A stretch of DNA of 64,000 nt, from the NCBI RefSeq assembly GCF_041262525.1, contig NZ_JBGCCK010000006.1:1-64000 (forward strand), in the 5' to 3' direction. Under the pieces are notes generated by a model that saw only the letters and a program-made list of their open reading frames with translations, searched no databases and was not told the DNA's origin. The position numbers and the translations under genes were made by a program. Shown one piece after another: positions 1-7,713 of the stretch. Source of the stretch: Streptacidiphilus sp041262525 (GTDB taxonomy: Bacteria > Actinomycetota > Actinomycetes > Streptomycetales > Streptomycetaceae). Position 1 is the first letter of the stretch; the number at the start of each line of letters is the position of its first letter.

Positions 1-1
1 C

Positions 2-64
2 CTCAACGAACTCGACATGGCGTTCGAGGGACGTCTCACCACGCCAATGGACGCATCCGAGTAG
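2..64 (+). CDS. C-terminal end of a gene cut by the window edge
   Basis: An open frame enters from the left edge and stops with TAG. The visible 20 residues end in RLTTPMDASE. Codon third positions are mostly G/C, as in real genes here, but the piece is too short to identify. The next 60 bases are comparatively AT-rich and look intergenic. Confidence 0.3.
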   Translation, partial: LNELDMAFEGRLTTPMDASE

Positions 65-128
65 CCGAACCAATCCGACGCAGGATCAAATAGGCTTAAT
101 AGCCGACAAGCCACCACAAATCTGATAG

Positions 129-299
129 ACCCGATCCAGCCGCGCCTACCTGATCAGCACCGCCCACACCGACACTCTCGGCGCCTTCGCCCTGTGGGCC
201 AAAGTCACCGCCACCGGCGCCTGGACCATCGCCTACCAGACCACCAGCGCCTGGAACACCAACGCCACCACCGCAGGCATCACCATTCACGTGCTCTAA
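129..299 (+). pseudogene. Coding remnant lacking a start, product unknown
   Basis: About 56 codons are open, with very strong G/C third-position bias, ending in TAA. The frame is closed just upstream by consecutive TGA and TAG codons, and I see no plausible start. The translation is rich in Thr, Ala and Trp (ending TTAGITIHVL) and resembles the beta-rich C-terminus of a secreted or phage-tail-like protein, but I cannot name a family. I read it as the 3' stump of a decayed gene. From 300 to 512 I see nothing beyond the leader of the next gene. Confidence 0.35.
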
Positions 300-512
300 C
301 ACGCTGGTCGGGGCCGGGAGCCCACCACTGCGGGCCCCGGCCTCCGAGACGAATCTCATCCGGGCTACGTCATGTAGCTGCCCACGGACGGGCTCCGACA
401 CCGGAAACCCCGTCAGCCCCGGGTTACGCACCTTCGGGTCCGTCCAGCCGGACCTTCGAGGCGCTGACGAACTCTGTCGGCCCTGCCCCGCACTCTCCCA
501 AGGACCCCAACC

Positions 513-1049
513 ATGCCCGCCCTCCGTCGCGCCGCAGTCCTCCTCACCTCAGCGGCTGCCGCCACCCTGCTCGCAGCCTGCAGCTCAACCGCCCCCCATA
601 CCGCGCCCGCCGCAACGATCACGCCTCACACAACATCAACCGGTACCGCCGACCCAGCCACTGCGGCACGCAGCACGCAGTTCACCCAGATCCAGGCTGA
701 GATGTCCCACGCCATGACCGCCGCTGGCCTGAACACCACTACCGCGGAGAACATCCACCCCAAGGGTTCGCTGACCAGCGTCAAATACTGCCTCAACAGC
801 TTCCTGCTCCTCGTCCCTGCCGCCCAAGCAGACCAGGTCGCCACCTCACTCGGGGACTCCATGAAGGCGGCCGGCTGGGCCGTCGACACCACGGCGGCGA
901 CGGGCACCATCGCTCTGGACCGTGGCGAGTGGGTCCTCACCATCACCCACCAGACCGCCGGCACGGACATCGACCCGGCTACCGGGAAGATCCGCACCGG
1001 CCCGATGAGCTTCTTCCAGGCCAAGAACACCTCGTTCGAATGCTCCTGA
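513..1049 (+). CDS. Small secreted lipoprotein, function unknown
   Basis: The product is 178 aa with a lipoprotein signal peptide: a basic N-terminus, a hydrophobic stretch and the lipobox LAAC with Cys23 as the lipidated residue. A Thr/Ala/Pro-rich linker follows to about residue 55, then a compact domain with two further Cys (in KYCLNSF and at the end, FECS) that could form a disulfide. The ATG has an AAGGA ribosome-binding site about 8 nt upstream. It lies 60 bp before a second lipoprotein gene on the same strand, so the two may be co-transcribed. I do not recognise the mature domain. Confidence 0.75.
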   Translation: MPALRRAAVLLTSAAAATLLAACSSTAPHTAPAATITPHTTSTGTADPATAARSTQFTQIQAEMSHAMTAAGLNTTTAENIHPKGSLTSVKYCLNSFLLLVPAAQADQVATSLGDSMKAAGWAVDTTAATGTIALDRGEWVLTITHQTAGTDIDPATGKIRTGPMSFFQAKNTSFECS

Positions 1050-1109
1050 CATGACGACACAATCGACCAGCCTGACCGCCCAAGTTCGACCACTGCACCG
1101 GTGATCCCC

Positions 1110-2000
1110 ATGCTCCGCCGCAGCTCAGCCCGTTCGTTCGCCCGCGCAGCGGCTACCGCCGTGCTTCCCCTGCTGTTCGCCGGTTGTTCGGCTGCCTCCG
1201 CTCCCAACGAACTCCCATCGGGCGGCAGCAGCCGCGGGACGATCACACCTGCTCTCGCGGGCCAGCCCATCCCCGCCCTCCAAACGGCGTGGAAGCAGGT
1301 CGCGTCTCTGACCACGGCGCACATCAGGGGCTGCCTCACCCTGCCAGGTCAGACCGCCCGCTGCCTGGACGGAGTAGTCGACTGGGGAGCGGATGCCGGC
1401 ATGTCCGCCGACCTCTCCGGCGGCCCGAACTTCAGCTTCCTCGACCAGAGCAGCGGCACCAACATCCTGATGGACAAGACCACCACCTACCTGCGCATCG
1501 CAGACCACTTCGCGCAGACCGGTCAGCACGGCAAACACTGGCTACGCGCGCCGATCGGAGCCAGGAACGGTGCGCCGGAGCACACCATGTGGGGCGACAT
1601 CGAAGACCTGCAGCACGAGCTCTGGCCCGGCAGCAGCCTGAACGTCCTCGCCGATCACCGTGGAACCCAAGACCTGGGTACCGAAACCATCGACGGCGTT
1701 CCCGCAACTCACTACCGCGGCCAGGTGACCGCGAAGGAGGTAACCGCCCACGTGCCCGCGAGCGCGGCGGTCCGCGCCGGCATGCTCCAGCGCCTGCTCG
1801 CCTCGGGCCGCACCAGCAACACCATCGACATCTGGCTCGACCAGAGTGGCCGGCTGCTCCGCGACAAGGAGACCGTGCCCAGCTCAGCGGGGACCACGGT
1901 CATCGACCGCACCTACTCCATGTTCGGCACGCCCCGGGACATCCAACCTCCGCCCGCCCAGGACACCGCCGAGATGCCGCCGAAGCAGTCCACCGCCTGA
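1110..2000 (+). CDS. Secreted lipoprotein, probable LppX/LprG-like fold
   Basis: A 296-aa protein from the ATG at 1110; a GTG nine bases upstream is an alternative start. The signal peptide ends in the lipobox LFAGC with Cys26. The mature part has the pattern of actinobacterial lipoproteins of the LppX/LprAFG type: an early segment ending in a structural TTYLRI strand, a DGVPATHYRGQV strand in the middle, and IDIWLDQSGRLLRDK near the C-terminus, followed by a Pro-rich tail. Family members bind lipids or act in envelope assembly. Which ligand this one binds cannot be read from the sequence. It follows the preceding lipoprotein gene. Confidence 0.8.
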   Translation: MLRRSSARSFARAAATAVLPLLFAGCSAASAPNELPSGGSSRGTITPALAGQPIPALQTAWKQVASLTTAHIRGCLTLPGQTARCLDGVVDWGADAGMSADLSGGPNFSFLDQSSGTNILMDKTTTYLRIADHFAQTGQHGKHWLRAPIGARNGAPEHTMWGDIEDLQHELWPGSSLNVLADHRGTQDLGTETIDGVPATHYRGQVTAKEVTAHVPASAAVRAGMLQRLLASGRTSNTIDIWLDQSGRLLRDKETVPSSAGTTVIDRTYSMFGTPRDIQPPPAQDTAEMPPKQSTA

Positions 2001-2162
2001 GCCAGGCCAGGGGCCGCCGAAACGATCCCGGCCTCCGACGTGGCGGGCACCCCCCGACGCACCGTCAGCCCCGAACAGCCGCTGCCGTCAACCCGGAGTA
2101 CGAAGCGGCGGCTTGCTGGGAACACAACATGGCTTCTGGGGACACCGAAGAGGAGAGACACC

Positions 2163-2375
2163 ATGTCCATGGGACTCGCCGGCCTGCCCGGCGGAGAATG
2201 GATGATCAAGGACGCGAAGGGCCGGAAATACAGCTACGACTCGGAACACGAAGCCCTCACCGAACTGGCCGAATACGGCGAGGGAGCCAGCATTTGGACG
2301 CGTGACGTCTACCGGTTCGTCTTCATCACCAGAAGCCTGCGCGGATGGCAGCAAATACACCCTTCAGTCGGGTGA
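2163..2375 (+). CDS. Small hypothetical protein, 70 aa
   Basis: The start ATG at 2163 is chosen because a strong GAGGAGAGA ribosome-binding site sits just upstream; a longer frame from 2040 lacks one. The protein is acidic and aromatic (GEWMIKDAKGRKYSYDSE, then WTRDVYRFVF), with no signal peptide or membrane segment, and looks like a small folded cytoplasmic protein. I do not recognise a family. It sits between the lipoprotein pair and a stretch of pseudogenes, so it may belong to the accessory patch. Confidence 0.6.
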   Translation: MSMGLAGLPGGEWMIKDAKGRKYSYDSEHEALTELAEYGEGASIWTRDVYRFVFITRSLRGWQQIHPSVG

Positions 2376-2534
2376 CACCCGAAGGCTGAGCCCGGTGGGT
2401 TCTTCGACGGCTTCGTTGCCAGGTAGCCCGCGATTATGCTGCTGGCCCGACCGGGCCGCCCCCAGGGCGGCGCGGCGAGGCAATCAAGAGTCGGCAGCTC
2501 TCCACGTGACAGCCCCACCGTGGGCGCGAACTGT

Positions 2535-2822
2535 ACGACCGCGGATGCGGTCCTCGCCGCCGTGGGACTCACGCGCGCCGACCTCGCGCTGCGGGACAGC
2601 GACCAGGTACTCGGCGTGGGTCCGTGGCTCAGCCCGTGTCCGCTCGGCCAGGCGTTCGGCGGCGTCCGGCAGCACCGGGGACCTCATCGCGCGGGCGCAG
2701 AACGCAAGGTCGGAGGCGGTCTGCTGGGCGGTGCGCGGTCCAGGCCCGTTGGCCTTGGCAGTTGAGAGGGGATTCGGCTCGGCGGCATGTTCGTCGGTGG
2801 CGAGGCGAGCGGTGGGGGCCAT
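2535..2822 (-). pseudogene. Remnant of an IS21-family IstB-like helper ATPase (N-terminal part)
   Basis: Read on the minus strand from the ATG at 2822, about 96 codons carry the N-terminal helical region typical of IstB-like ATPases in Streptomyces: DLAFCARAM, then RLAERTRAEPRTHAEYL, then QREVGARESHGGEDRIR. The family continues with an arginine-rich segment and an AAA+ core with Walker motifs. Here the frame runs into unrelated sequence after RIRGRT, and no Walker A is present within the next several hundred bases. No IS ends or partner transposase are visible. 2376-2530 holds nothing else I can support. Confidence 0.6.
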
Positions 2823-2887
2823 CAGTCCTCCTCCCACCCAGACCCTCAGCCATCCGCGGGCGGCGGAGCGGGTTCACAGAACGGGCG

Positions 2888-3265
2888 ATGAGAGGCACAC
2901 AACTCCAGGCAATCCGGAAGACGACTGCCAGCCTTCGATTGGTTCTCGGCAGTGATCGCGGGCGGGGGCCGGCGCTGGAGGTGGAGCTGCAGCGTCGGGC
3001 TGAGGCAGGGATGGAGTCGATGCTGGGCATCCGCTTCCTGGCGTCGGAGTACCCGGCGGGGCCGTGGCATCGGGGCCGGATCGACACGCTCGGGCTCGAC
3101 GAGAACAACACCCCGGTGGTGATCGAGGTCAACTGGACCGCGGGGCAGAGCGTCTCCAACCTGGTGCTGGTACCGGCCAGGAGCGGCAAGGTAGTGATCA
3201 CGAACCACAGCGGGGGCAGCGTCGACCTGCTCGGTGACTTCGAGGGACTGTCCCTCAACTACTGA
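2888..3265 (+). pseudogene. Truncated nuclease-like protein (DUF5655/DUF91-type core)
   Basis: From the ATG at 2888 the frame encodes 125 aa. Residues 30-80 match a family in which an Arg/Glu-rich helix is followed by METMLGIRFLASEY, a glycine-arginine turn, RIDTLGLDENNTPVVIE and then normally a YKR motif that completes a nuclease-like active site. Here VVIE is followed by VNWTAGQSV instead of YKR, and the downstream residues no longer resemble the family, which suggests substitution and frameshift decay followed by an early stop. A short but functional variant is possible. It overlaps nothing and adjoins the IstB remnant. Confidence 0.5.
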
Positions 3266-3290
3266 CGACCGGGAGCAGGGACTCGGGCGC

Positions 3291-4421
3291 TCACTGCCCG
3301 TTCGGCGTGGTGAGCTGGACCTGGCGGAGGAATTCGGCGTTGCTCGTCGTCTTCCTCAGCCGGTCCAGCATCAGCTCGACGGCCTGCTGCGGAGCCTGGG
3401 CCGCGAGCGCGCGGCGGAGGCGGTGGAGAGCGTCGAGTTCGTCCGGGTGGGTCAGCAGTTCCTCGCGGCGGGTGCCGGTCGGGGCGGGGCTGATGGCGGG
3501 GAAGACGCGCTTGCCGGCGAGGGCGCGGTCGAGGCGGAGCTCCATGTTGCCGGTGCTCTTGAGTTCCTCGAAGAAGTAGTCGTCGGCGCGGGAGCCGGTC
3601 TCCACCAGCGCGGTGGCCAGGATCGTCAGCGAACCGCCGTCCTCGATGTTGCGGGCGGCGCCGAAGAACTGCTTCGGTCCCAGCAGGGCGCTCGCGTCGA
3701 CGCCACCGCTGAGCGTGCGGCCGTGGCCCGCCGTGGCGATGGTGTTGTGGGCACGGCAGAGGCGGGTGAGTGAGTCGACCAGCATCACCACGTCCTGGCC
3801 CGCCTCGACCAGGCGCTTGGCGCGCTCGACCGCGAGCGCGGCGAGCATCGTGTGCTCCTTGGCCGGTCGGTCGAAGGTGGAGGCGAGCACCTCGCCGCGC
3901 ACGGAGCGGGCCATCTCGGTGACCTCCTCCGGGCGCTCGTCGAGCAGCACCACCATGAGGTGGCACTCGGGGTGGTTGCGGGCGACGGCATCCGCCAACG
4001 ACTGCAGGATGACGGTCTTTCCGGTCTTGGGCGGGGCGACGATCAAGCCGCGCTGGCCCTTGCCGACGGGCGCGAGCAGGTCGATGACCCGGGTCGTCAG
4101 CCGGCCGGGCTCGGTCTCCAGGCGCAGCCGCTCCCGCGGGTGCAGCGGGGTGAGCTCGGCGAACTTCGGGCGGCCCGAAAGCGCCTCGGGCGCACGGCCG
4201 TTGACGCGGGCGATGCCCCCTGGTCCGGCCTCGACGAGGTCGCCGCGGCGCAGTCCGTAGCGTCGGATCTGCTGCGCGCTGACGGTCATGTCGTCGGGCC
4301 CGGGGAGGTAACCGCTGGTGCGCAGCACGCCGCGGTTGCCGTCGAGGTCGAAGACCCCTGTGGTGAGAGTGAGTTGAGTCTGGGTCTGGGTCTGAGTCGG
4401 GGATTCGAGAAGGGTGGTCAC
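3291..4421 (-). CDS. rho: Short transcription termination factor Rho (probable second paralog)
   Basis: A 376-aa RecA-fold RNA helicase. Residues 20-65 form the cold-shock-like RNA-binding domain. The Walker A APPKTGKT is at 129-136, the Walker B VVMLVD at 211-216, and the Q-loop region GRTLSGGVDAS at about 235-245. The protein lacks the long Arg/Asp-rich N-terminal insertion of the main actinobacterial Rho (usually over 600 aa), and also the N-terminal SAP-like part. It starts TTLLESPTQTQTQ, a short polar tail. GTG start at 4421 with AAAGGA 7 nt upstream. It is probably an accessory Rho beside the housekeeping copy elsewhere; if it were the only Rho its size would be remarkable for this group. 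Confidence 0.92.
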   Translation of the reverse strand: MTTLLESPTQTQTQTQLTLTTGVFDLDGNRGVLRTSGYLPGPDDMTVSAQQIRRYGLRRGDLVEAGPGGIARVNGRAPEALSGRPKFAELTPLHPRERLRLETEPGRLTTRVIDLLAPVGKGQRGLIVAPPKTGKTVILQSLADAVARNHPECHLMVVLLDERPEEVTEMARSVRGEVLASTFDRPAKEHTMLAALAVERAKRLVEAGQDVVMLVDSLTRLCRAHNTIATAGHGRTLSGGVDASALLGPKQFFGAARNIEDGGSLTILATALVETGSRADDYFFEELKSTGNMELRLDRALAGKRVFPAISPAPTGTRREELLTHPDELDALHRLRRALAAQAPQQAVELMLDRLRKTTSNAEFLRQVQLTTPNGQ

Positions 4422-4437
4422 GCGAAGTCCTTTCGCG
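4421..4437 (-). promoter_or_regulatory. Hairpin enclosing the rho ribosome-binding site
   Basis: On the minus strand CGCGAA pairs with TTCGCG around a 5-nt loop, AGGAC. The loop carries the ribosome-binding site and the 3' arm ends at the GTG start. This could restrict translation initiation of rho. The stem is short, so the call is tentative. Confidence 0.3.
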
Positions 4438-4675
4438 GAAGTGATGAAGGCGGGCCACGGAGTCGCCGTGGCGGCCTGGTGATCGGGGAGCAGGGCGGCG
4501 ATGGACGCCGACGGCTGCTGCCCGGGTGGAGAAGAAGGACCACGCCTGGTCGCCGGTCACGGAGAGGACGGGCTGCATCAGGAGTGTCGGTGGAACGAAT
4601 CAGCACGGGCGCCGAAAGTACGGGGCGATCTCACATGCTGCTTGCCACCATAGCAGGCTCCGCAAGCATGCGGTC

Positions 4676-4681
4676 TACTCT
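4676..4681 (+). promoter_or_regulatory. -10 box of a leaderless promoter for the MazG-like gene
   Basis: TACTCT is followed by exactly 7 nt and then the ATG at 4689, and no ribosome-binding site is present. This is the geometry of a leaderless actinobacterial transcript. A good -35 is not visible. The rest of 4422-4675, between the divergent rho and MazG genes, is promoter and leader sequence with no further gene. Confidence 0.5.
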
Positions 4682-4688
4682 CGGGTCC

Positions 4689-5030
4689 ATGACCGATTCC
4701 CCCTGGGCCACCATCGCCGACCTTGAGCGGTGGCTGACCGAGAGCAGCCCGGTGCCCGAGCAGACCCATCAGGCCAGGCAGACCGGGCTGATCCTGCAGA
4801 TTCTCAAGATCTCCGAGGAGGCCGGCGAGGTCGCCGAGGCCGTGATCGGGGCGATGGGTCAGAACCCGCGCAAGGGCTTCTCGCACAGCTGGGAGGACGT
4901 GCAGAACGAGCTCTGCGACGTGATCATCACCTCGATGGTGGCGCTGACCAGGCTCAACCCCGATGCGGGGACCGTGTTCGCGCGGCATCTTGAGCGGGTC
5001 GCCGAGCGCGCGCTCGGGCCGTCTCGATGA
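4689..5030 (+). CDS. MazG-like nucleotide pyrophosphohydrolase
   Basis: A 113-aa all-helical protein of the MazG-like superfamily, which hydrolyses nucleoside triphosphates to monophosphate and pyrophosphate and often acts in house-cleaning or stress responses. The metal-binding pattern is visible: EEAGEVAEAV (ExxxE) at residues 38-47, then ELCDVI (ExxD) around 77-82. The length matches single-domain MazG-like enzymes. The start is set by the leaderless -10 box. The last 77 bp overlap the 3' end of the convergent DUF2236 gene. Confidence 0.85.
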   Translation: MTDSPWATIADLERWLTESSPVPEQTHQARQTGLILQILKISEEAGEVAEAVIGAMGQNPRKGFSHSWEDVQNELCDVIITSMVALTRLNPDAGTVFARHLERVAERALGPSR

Positions 5031-5874
5031 CGACGGAGGGTTCGCAGCCGTAGCGCAGGACGGCGGCCAGCGCGCGGACCGAGGCCCGGTCCGCGGAGGT
5101 CCGCAGCGCGGACGGGCGGGGCAGACCCAGTTCGGCGACCGCCCAGCGGGGCAGCAGGTCGACCGCGCCGTCGACCAGGATCCGCAGCGCCGCCGCGCCG
5201 CCGGGAGCGGAGATCAGGGCGCCGGGCGTGCGCAGGAAGGTGACTGCGGCCAAGGCCGCCTCCGTGGCGGCCAGTTGGGGGCGGACCTCGCGCAGGTAGG
5301 CGTGGACCTCGGCGAGTGAGCGGGGCACGTCCGTCGCGCCCAGACGCTCTGCGGTGAGGGCGACCTCGTCGAAGTAGCGGTCCTGCTGGGCCCGGGTCAG
5401 CGGCTGGCGGGCGTAGCGCTGGTAGCCGGCCAGGAAGCAGGTGGTCTCGGCGACGTGGACCCAGCGCAGCAGGTCGGGGTCGCCCGCGTCGTAGCGGCGG
5501 CCGTCGGCAGCGGTGCCGCGCACGTACTCGTGGATGCGACGCACCCGGGCGATGGCGGCCTCGGCCTCGGTGGTCGAGCCGTAGCTGGTGACCGTGACGA
5601 AGCCGGCGGTGCGGTTGAGCCGGTCGATCGGGTCCTCGCGGTAGAGGGAGTGCTGGTCGACGCCGGCCATGGCCAGCGGGTGGAGCGACTGCAGCAGCAG
5701 GGCGGCGATGCCGCCGGTGAACATGCCGGGCAGGTCGCCGTGCACCAGCCAGACGACACTGTCCGGACCGAAGAGACCCGGATCGCCGGACGGGCGGTCG
5801 TAGCGCGTCAGATCCAGGCCCTGGCCGTGGACTGTCGCGTAGACCTGTCGCCTGATCCGCTCACGGAGCCACAC
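4954..5874 (-). CDS. DUF2236 family protein (MpaB-type oxygenase-like)
   Basis: A 306-aa protein from the GTG at 5874, chosen because homology begins with WLRERIRR and the upstream extension is unrelated. Family hallmarks are present: the N-terminal VHGDLPGMFTGG, LHPLAMAGVDQHS, then RRIHEYVRG and WVHVAETTCFLAGYQRY. Latex-clearing protein of the same superfamily binds haem b through a conserved His; the substrate here is unknown. The C-terminus overlaps the MazG-like gene on the opposite strand by 77 bp, so transcription of one runs into the other. The 307-bp gap to 6181 contains a large hairpin at 6107-6156 and an AT-rich stretch (5930-6010) that is probably its promoter. Confidence 0.82.
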   Translation of the reverse strand: MWLRERIRRQVYATVHGQGLDLTRYDRPSGDPGLFGPDSVVWLVHGDLPGMFTGGIAALLLQSLHPLAMAGVDQHSLYREDPIDRLNRTAGFVTVTSYGSTTEAEAAIARVRRIHEYVRGTAADGRRYDAGDPDLLRWVHVAETTCFLAGYQRYARQPLTRAQQDRYFDEVALTAERLGATDVPRSLAEVHAYLREVRPQLAATEAALAAVTFLRTPGALISAPGGAAALRILVDGAVDLLPRWAVAELGLPRPSALRTSADRASVRALAAVLRYGCEPSVVIETARARARRPAQDAARTRSPHRG

Positions 5875-6106
5875 AGTTCCAGTTGTACTCCCTGGATCCA
5901 AGGTTTGCCAGGCGACAGGCAAGGGAAATCTAAGCAAATAAGTAGATGGGCCTTGTGATCCACGGCTCACTATGGCGAAATAACGCCATTCGTCCGTTTT
6001 GTCCTTTGCCCGTATGCCGAGACGCGTGCCATAGTCGGGGAACGGAACGCCTCCGACCCGAGCGCGTCCGGACGCCGCAGCGGCAACACCCCCTTGGCCG
6101 CGCGGC

Positions 6107-6156
6107 CCAATGCAGGGGCCCCTGATCGACAAAACGATCCCGGGGCCCCGCATTGC
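6107..6156 (-). terminator. Long hairpin 26 nt after the HATPase stop codon
   Basis: Two 22-nt arms (starting CCAATGC and ending GCATTGG) pair almost completely around an ACAAAA loop. It lies immediately downstream of the minus-strand HATPase gene. There is no T-run after the stem, as is common for actinobacterial terminators; it could also protect the 3' end. Confidence 0.5.
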
Positions 6157-6181
6157 ATTGGACCCCCACCCGCGGGCGGCG

Positions 6182-6670
6182 CTAGACCGCCGCTGTGCGC
6201 ACCTTGAGCTCGAACCACACCGACTTGCCCCGCGACAGCAGGTCCACGCCCCAGCGGTCGGCCAGCAGATCCACCAGCCGCAGCCCGCGCCCGGCGTCGT
6301 CGTCCGCGTCGCCTTTGATCAGACACGGCAGCGCCCGCGAGGGATCCCGGAGCTCGACCCGAACCCTGCCCGAACCGCGCAGCACGCGCAGCACAAAACT
6401 CCGTCCGCCTGTGTGCCGCACCGCGTTGGCCACCAGTTCGGCCACCAGCTGCTCCGCCACCTCACCGAGGCCGCCCAGTCCCCAGGACTCCAGGGCGGAC
6501 AGGGTGAGCCGGCGGGCGCGCGCAGTGACGCCGGGAGCCGCGACTAAACAGGCCCCGTCGCCCTCCGGCGACAGCAGCCGGGCCAGCTCGTCGAGCTCGG
6601 CGGTCGGCGCGGTCTCCACAGCCTCAATGATCACTGTCTGCTCCCGCGCCACTTCACCCTGTACTGCCAT
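6182..6670 (-). CDS. HATPase_c anti-sigma-factor-like Ser/Thr kinase
   Basis: A 162-aa protein from the ATG at 6670; a longer frame exists but homology starts after this residue. It has the single ATP-binding domain of the SpoIIAB/RsbW type that is greatly expanded in Streptomyces. The N box reads ELVANAVRHT, the G1 region ELRDPSRALP and the G2 region GRGLRLVDLLADRWGV. These proteins usually phosphorylate an anti-anti-sigma partner or sequester a sigma factor; neither partner is adjacent here. The ribosome-binding site is weak. Confidence 0.85.
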   Translation of the reverse strand: MAVQGEVAREQTVIIEAVETAPTAELDELARLLSPEGDGACLVAAPGVTARARRLTLSALESWGLGGLGEVAEQLVAELVANAVRHTGGRSFVLRVLRGSGRVRVELRDPSRALPCLIKGDADDDAGRGLRLVDLLADRWGVDLLSRGKSVWFELKVRTAAV

Positions 6671-6851
6671 GAGCCCATGATGGCGTCTCCGAGCCGCCTC
6701 GGGGAGCGCAATCGGCAAAAAATCATCTATTGCTTGAGGCATATGCCAAATCGGTTTGCATACGCGCAGCTCAGGCGTGGCAGGCCTCGTCAAACAATCC
6801 GGCGCGGGATCAGCGGAAGGATCAACAGGTTCAGCGGCGGACCGGGGGCGG
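6671..6851 (-). promoter_or_regulatory. Upstream region of the HATPase gene with nested dyads
   Basis: This AT-richer gap contains the perfect palindrome GGCATATGCC (6738-6747). It overlaps a second inverted repeat, TATGCCAAA/TTTGCATA, around a TCGG centre. On the minus strand TTGGCA followed by GATGAT 16 nt later is a possible promoter within the dyad. The arrangement suggests operator and promoter overlap. No regulator is assigned. Confidence 0.3.
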
Positions 6852-7628
6852 TCAGTTGAACTTCGCCTTGCCCGGGCCCTCTTCGACGAAGCTGCGCATC
6901 CCGATCTCGCGGTCCTCGGTCGCGAACAGGCCCGCGAAGAGGTTCCGCTCGATGGTGAGACCGGTGTCGAGGTCGGTCTCGATTCCCCGGTCCACCGCCT
7001 CCTTCGCGGCGCGCAGCGCGTACGCAGGGCCGGCGGCCAGCTTGGCGGCCCAGGCGTGGGCGGTGGCGAAGACCTCCTCGGCCGGGACGACCTGGTCGGC
7101 CAGGCCGATCCGGTAGGCCTCCGCGGCGTCGATCATGCGACCGGTGAAGATCAGGTCCTTGGCCTTGGCCGGACCGACCAGGCGCGAGAGCCGCTGGGTG
7201 CCGCCTGCGCCGGGGATGAGACCGAGCAGGATCTCCGGCTGGCCGAACTTCGCGTTGTCGGCGGCGACGCGGATGTCCGCGCAGAGCGTCAACTCGCAGC
7301 CGCCTCCGAGCGCGTAGCCGGTGACCGCGGCCACGACCGGCTTGGGGATCCGGGCCACCGCGTCGAAGGCCCCCTGCAGCGCGCCGCCCCGCTCCACCAT
7401 GTCGGTGTAGCTCATGCGCTGCATTTCCTTGATATCGGCCCCGGCCGCGAAGACCCGCTCGCCGCCCCAGAGGACCACCGCGCGCACGTCGGCGCGCGCG
7501 GCGGCCTCGTCCGCGACCTCCTTGAGCTGGTCCTGCATCGCGATGTCGAGCGCGTTCATCTTCGGCCGGTCCAGCCGGATGACGCCGACAGCGTGCTCAT
7601 CGACCTCGAGCTTCACGAAACGGTCCAT
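6852..7628 (-). CDS. Enoyl-CoA hydratase (crotonase family)
   Basis: 258 aa, full family length. It hydrates 2-trans-enoyl-CoA to 3-hydroxyacyl-CoA. Both crotonase catalytic glutamates are present: Glu112 in GGGCEL and Glu132 in GQPEILLG. The oxyanion-hole segments are AAGADI at 61-66 and the Gly-rich YALGGG. The ATG has GGGGAGG 8 nt upstream. It probably acts in fatty-acid or branched acyl-CoA breakdown, in keeping with thiolase, icmA and meaB elsewhere in the window. Chain-length preference cannot be read from the sequence. Confidence 0.93.
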   Translation of the reverse strand: MDRFVKLEVDEHAVGVIRLDRPKMNALDIAMQDQLKEVADEAAARADVRAVVLWGGERVFAAGADIKEMQRMSYTDMVERGGALQGAFDAVARIPKPVVAAVTGYALGGGCELTLCADIRVAADNAKFGQPEILLGLIPGAGGTQRLSRLVGPAKAKDLIFTGRMIDAAEAYRIGLADQVVPAEEVFATAHAWAAKLAAGPAYALRAAKEAVDRGIETDLDTGLTIERNLFAGLFATEDREIGMRSFVEEGPGKAKFN

Positions 7629-7713
7629 CTAAGTGCCTCCCCGGGCGGGATGAGAGAAGCGGCGCAGAGTGAACCGATGTTAACGCGCGAGCGCGGTCAG
7701 TCGGACGTCGCGG

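Noticed and set aside
4422..4675. Short frames in the rho upstream region as a leader peptide gene
   Set aside because: No ribosome-binding site with a matching start and no coding bias. The region is better explained as promoter and leader.
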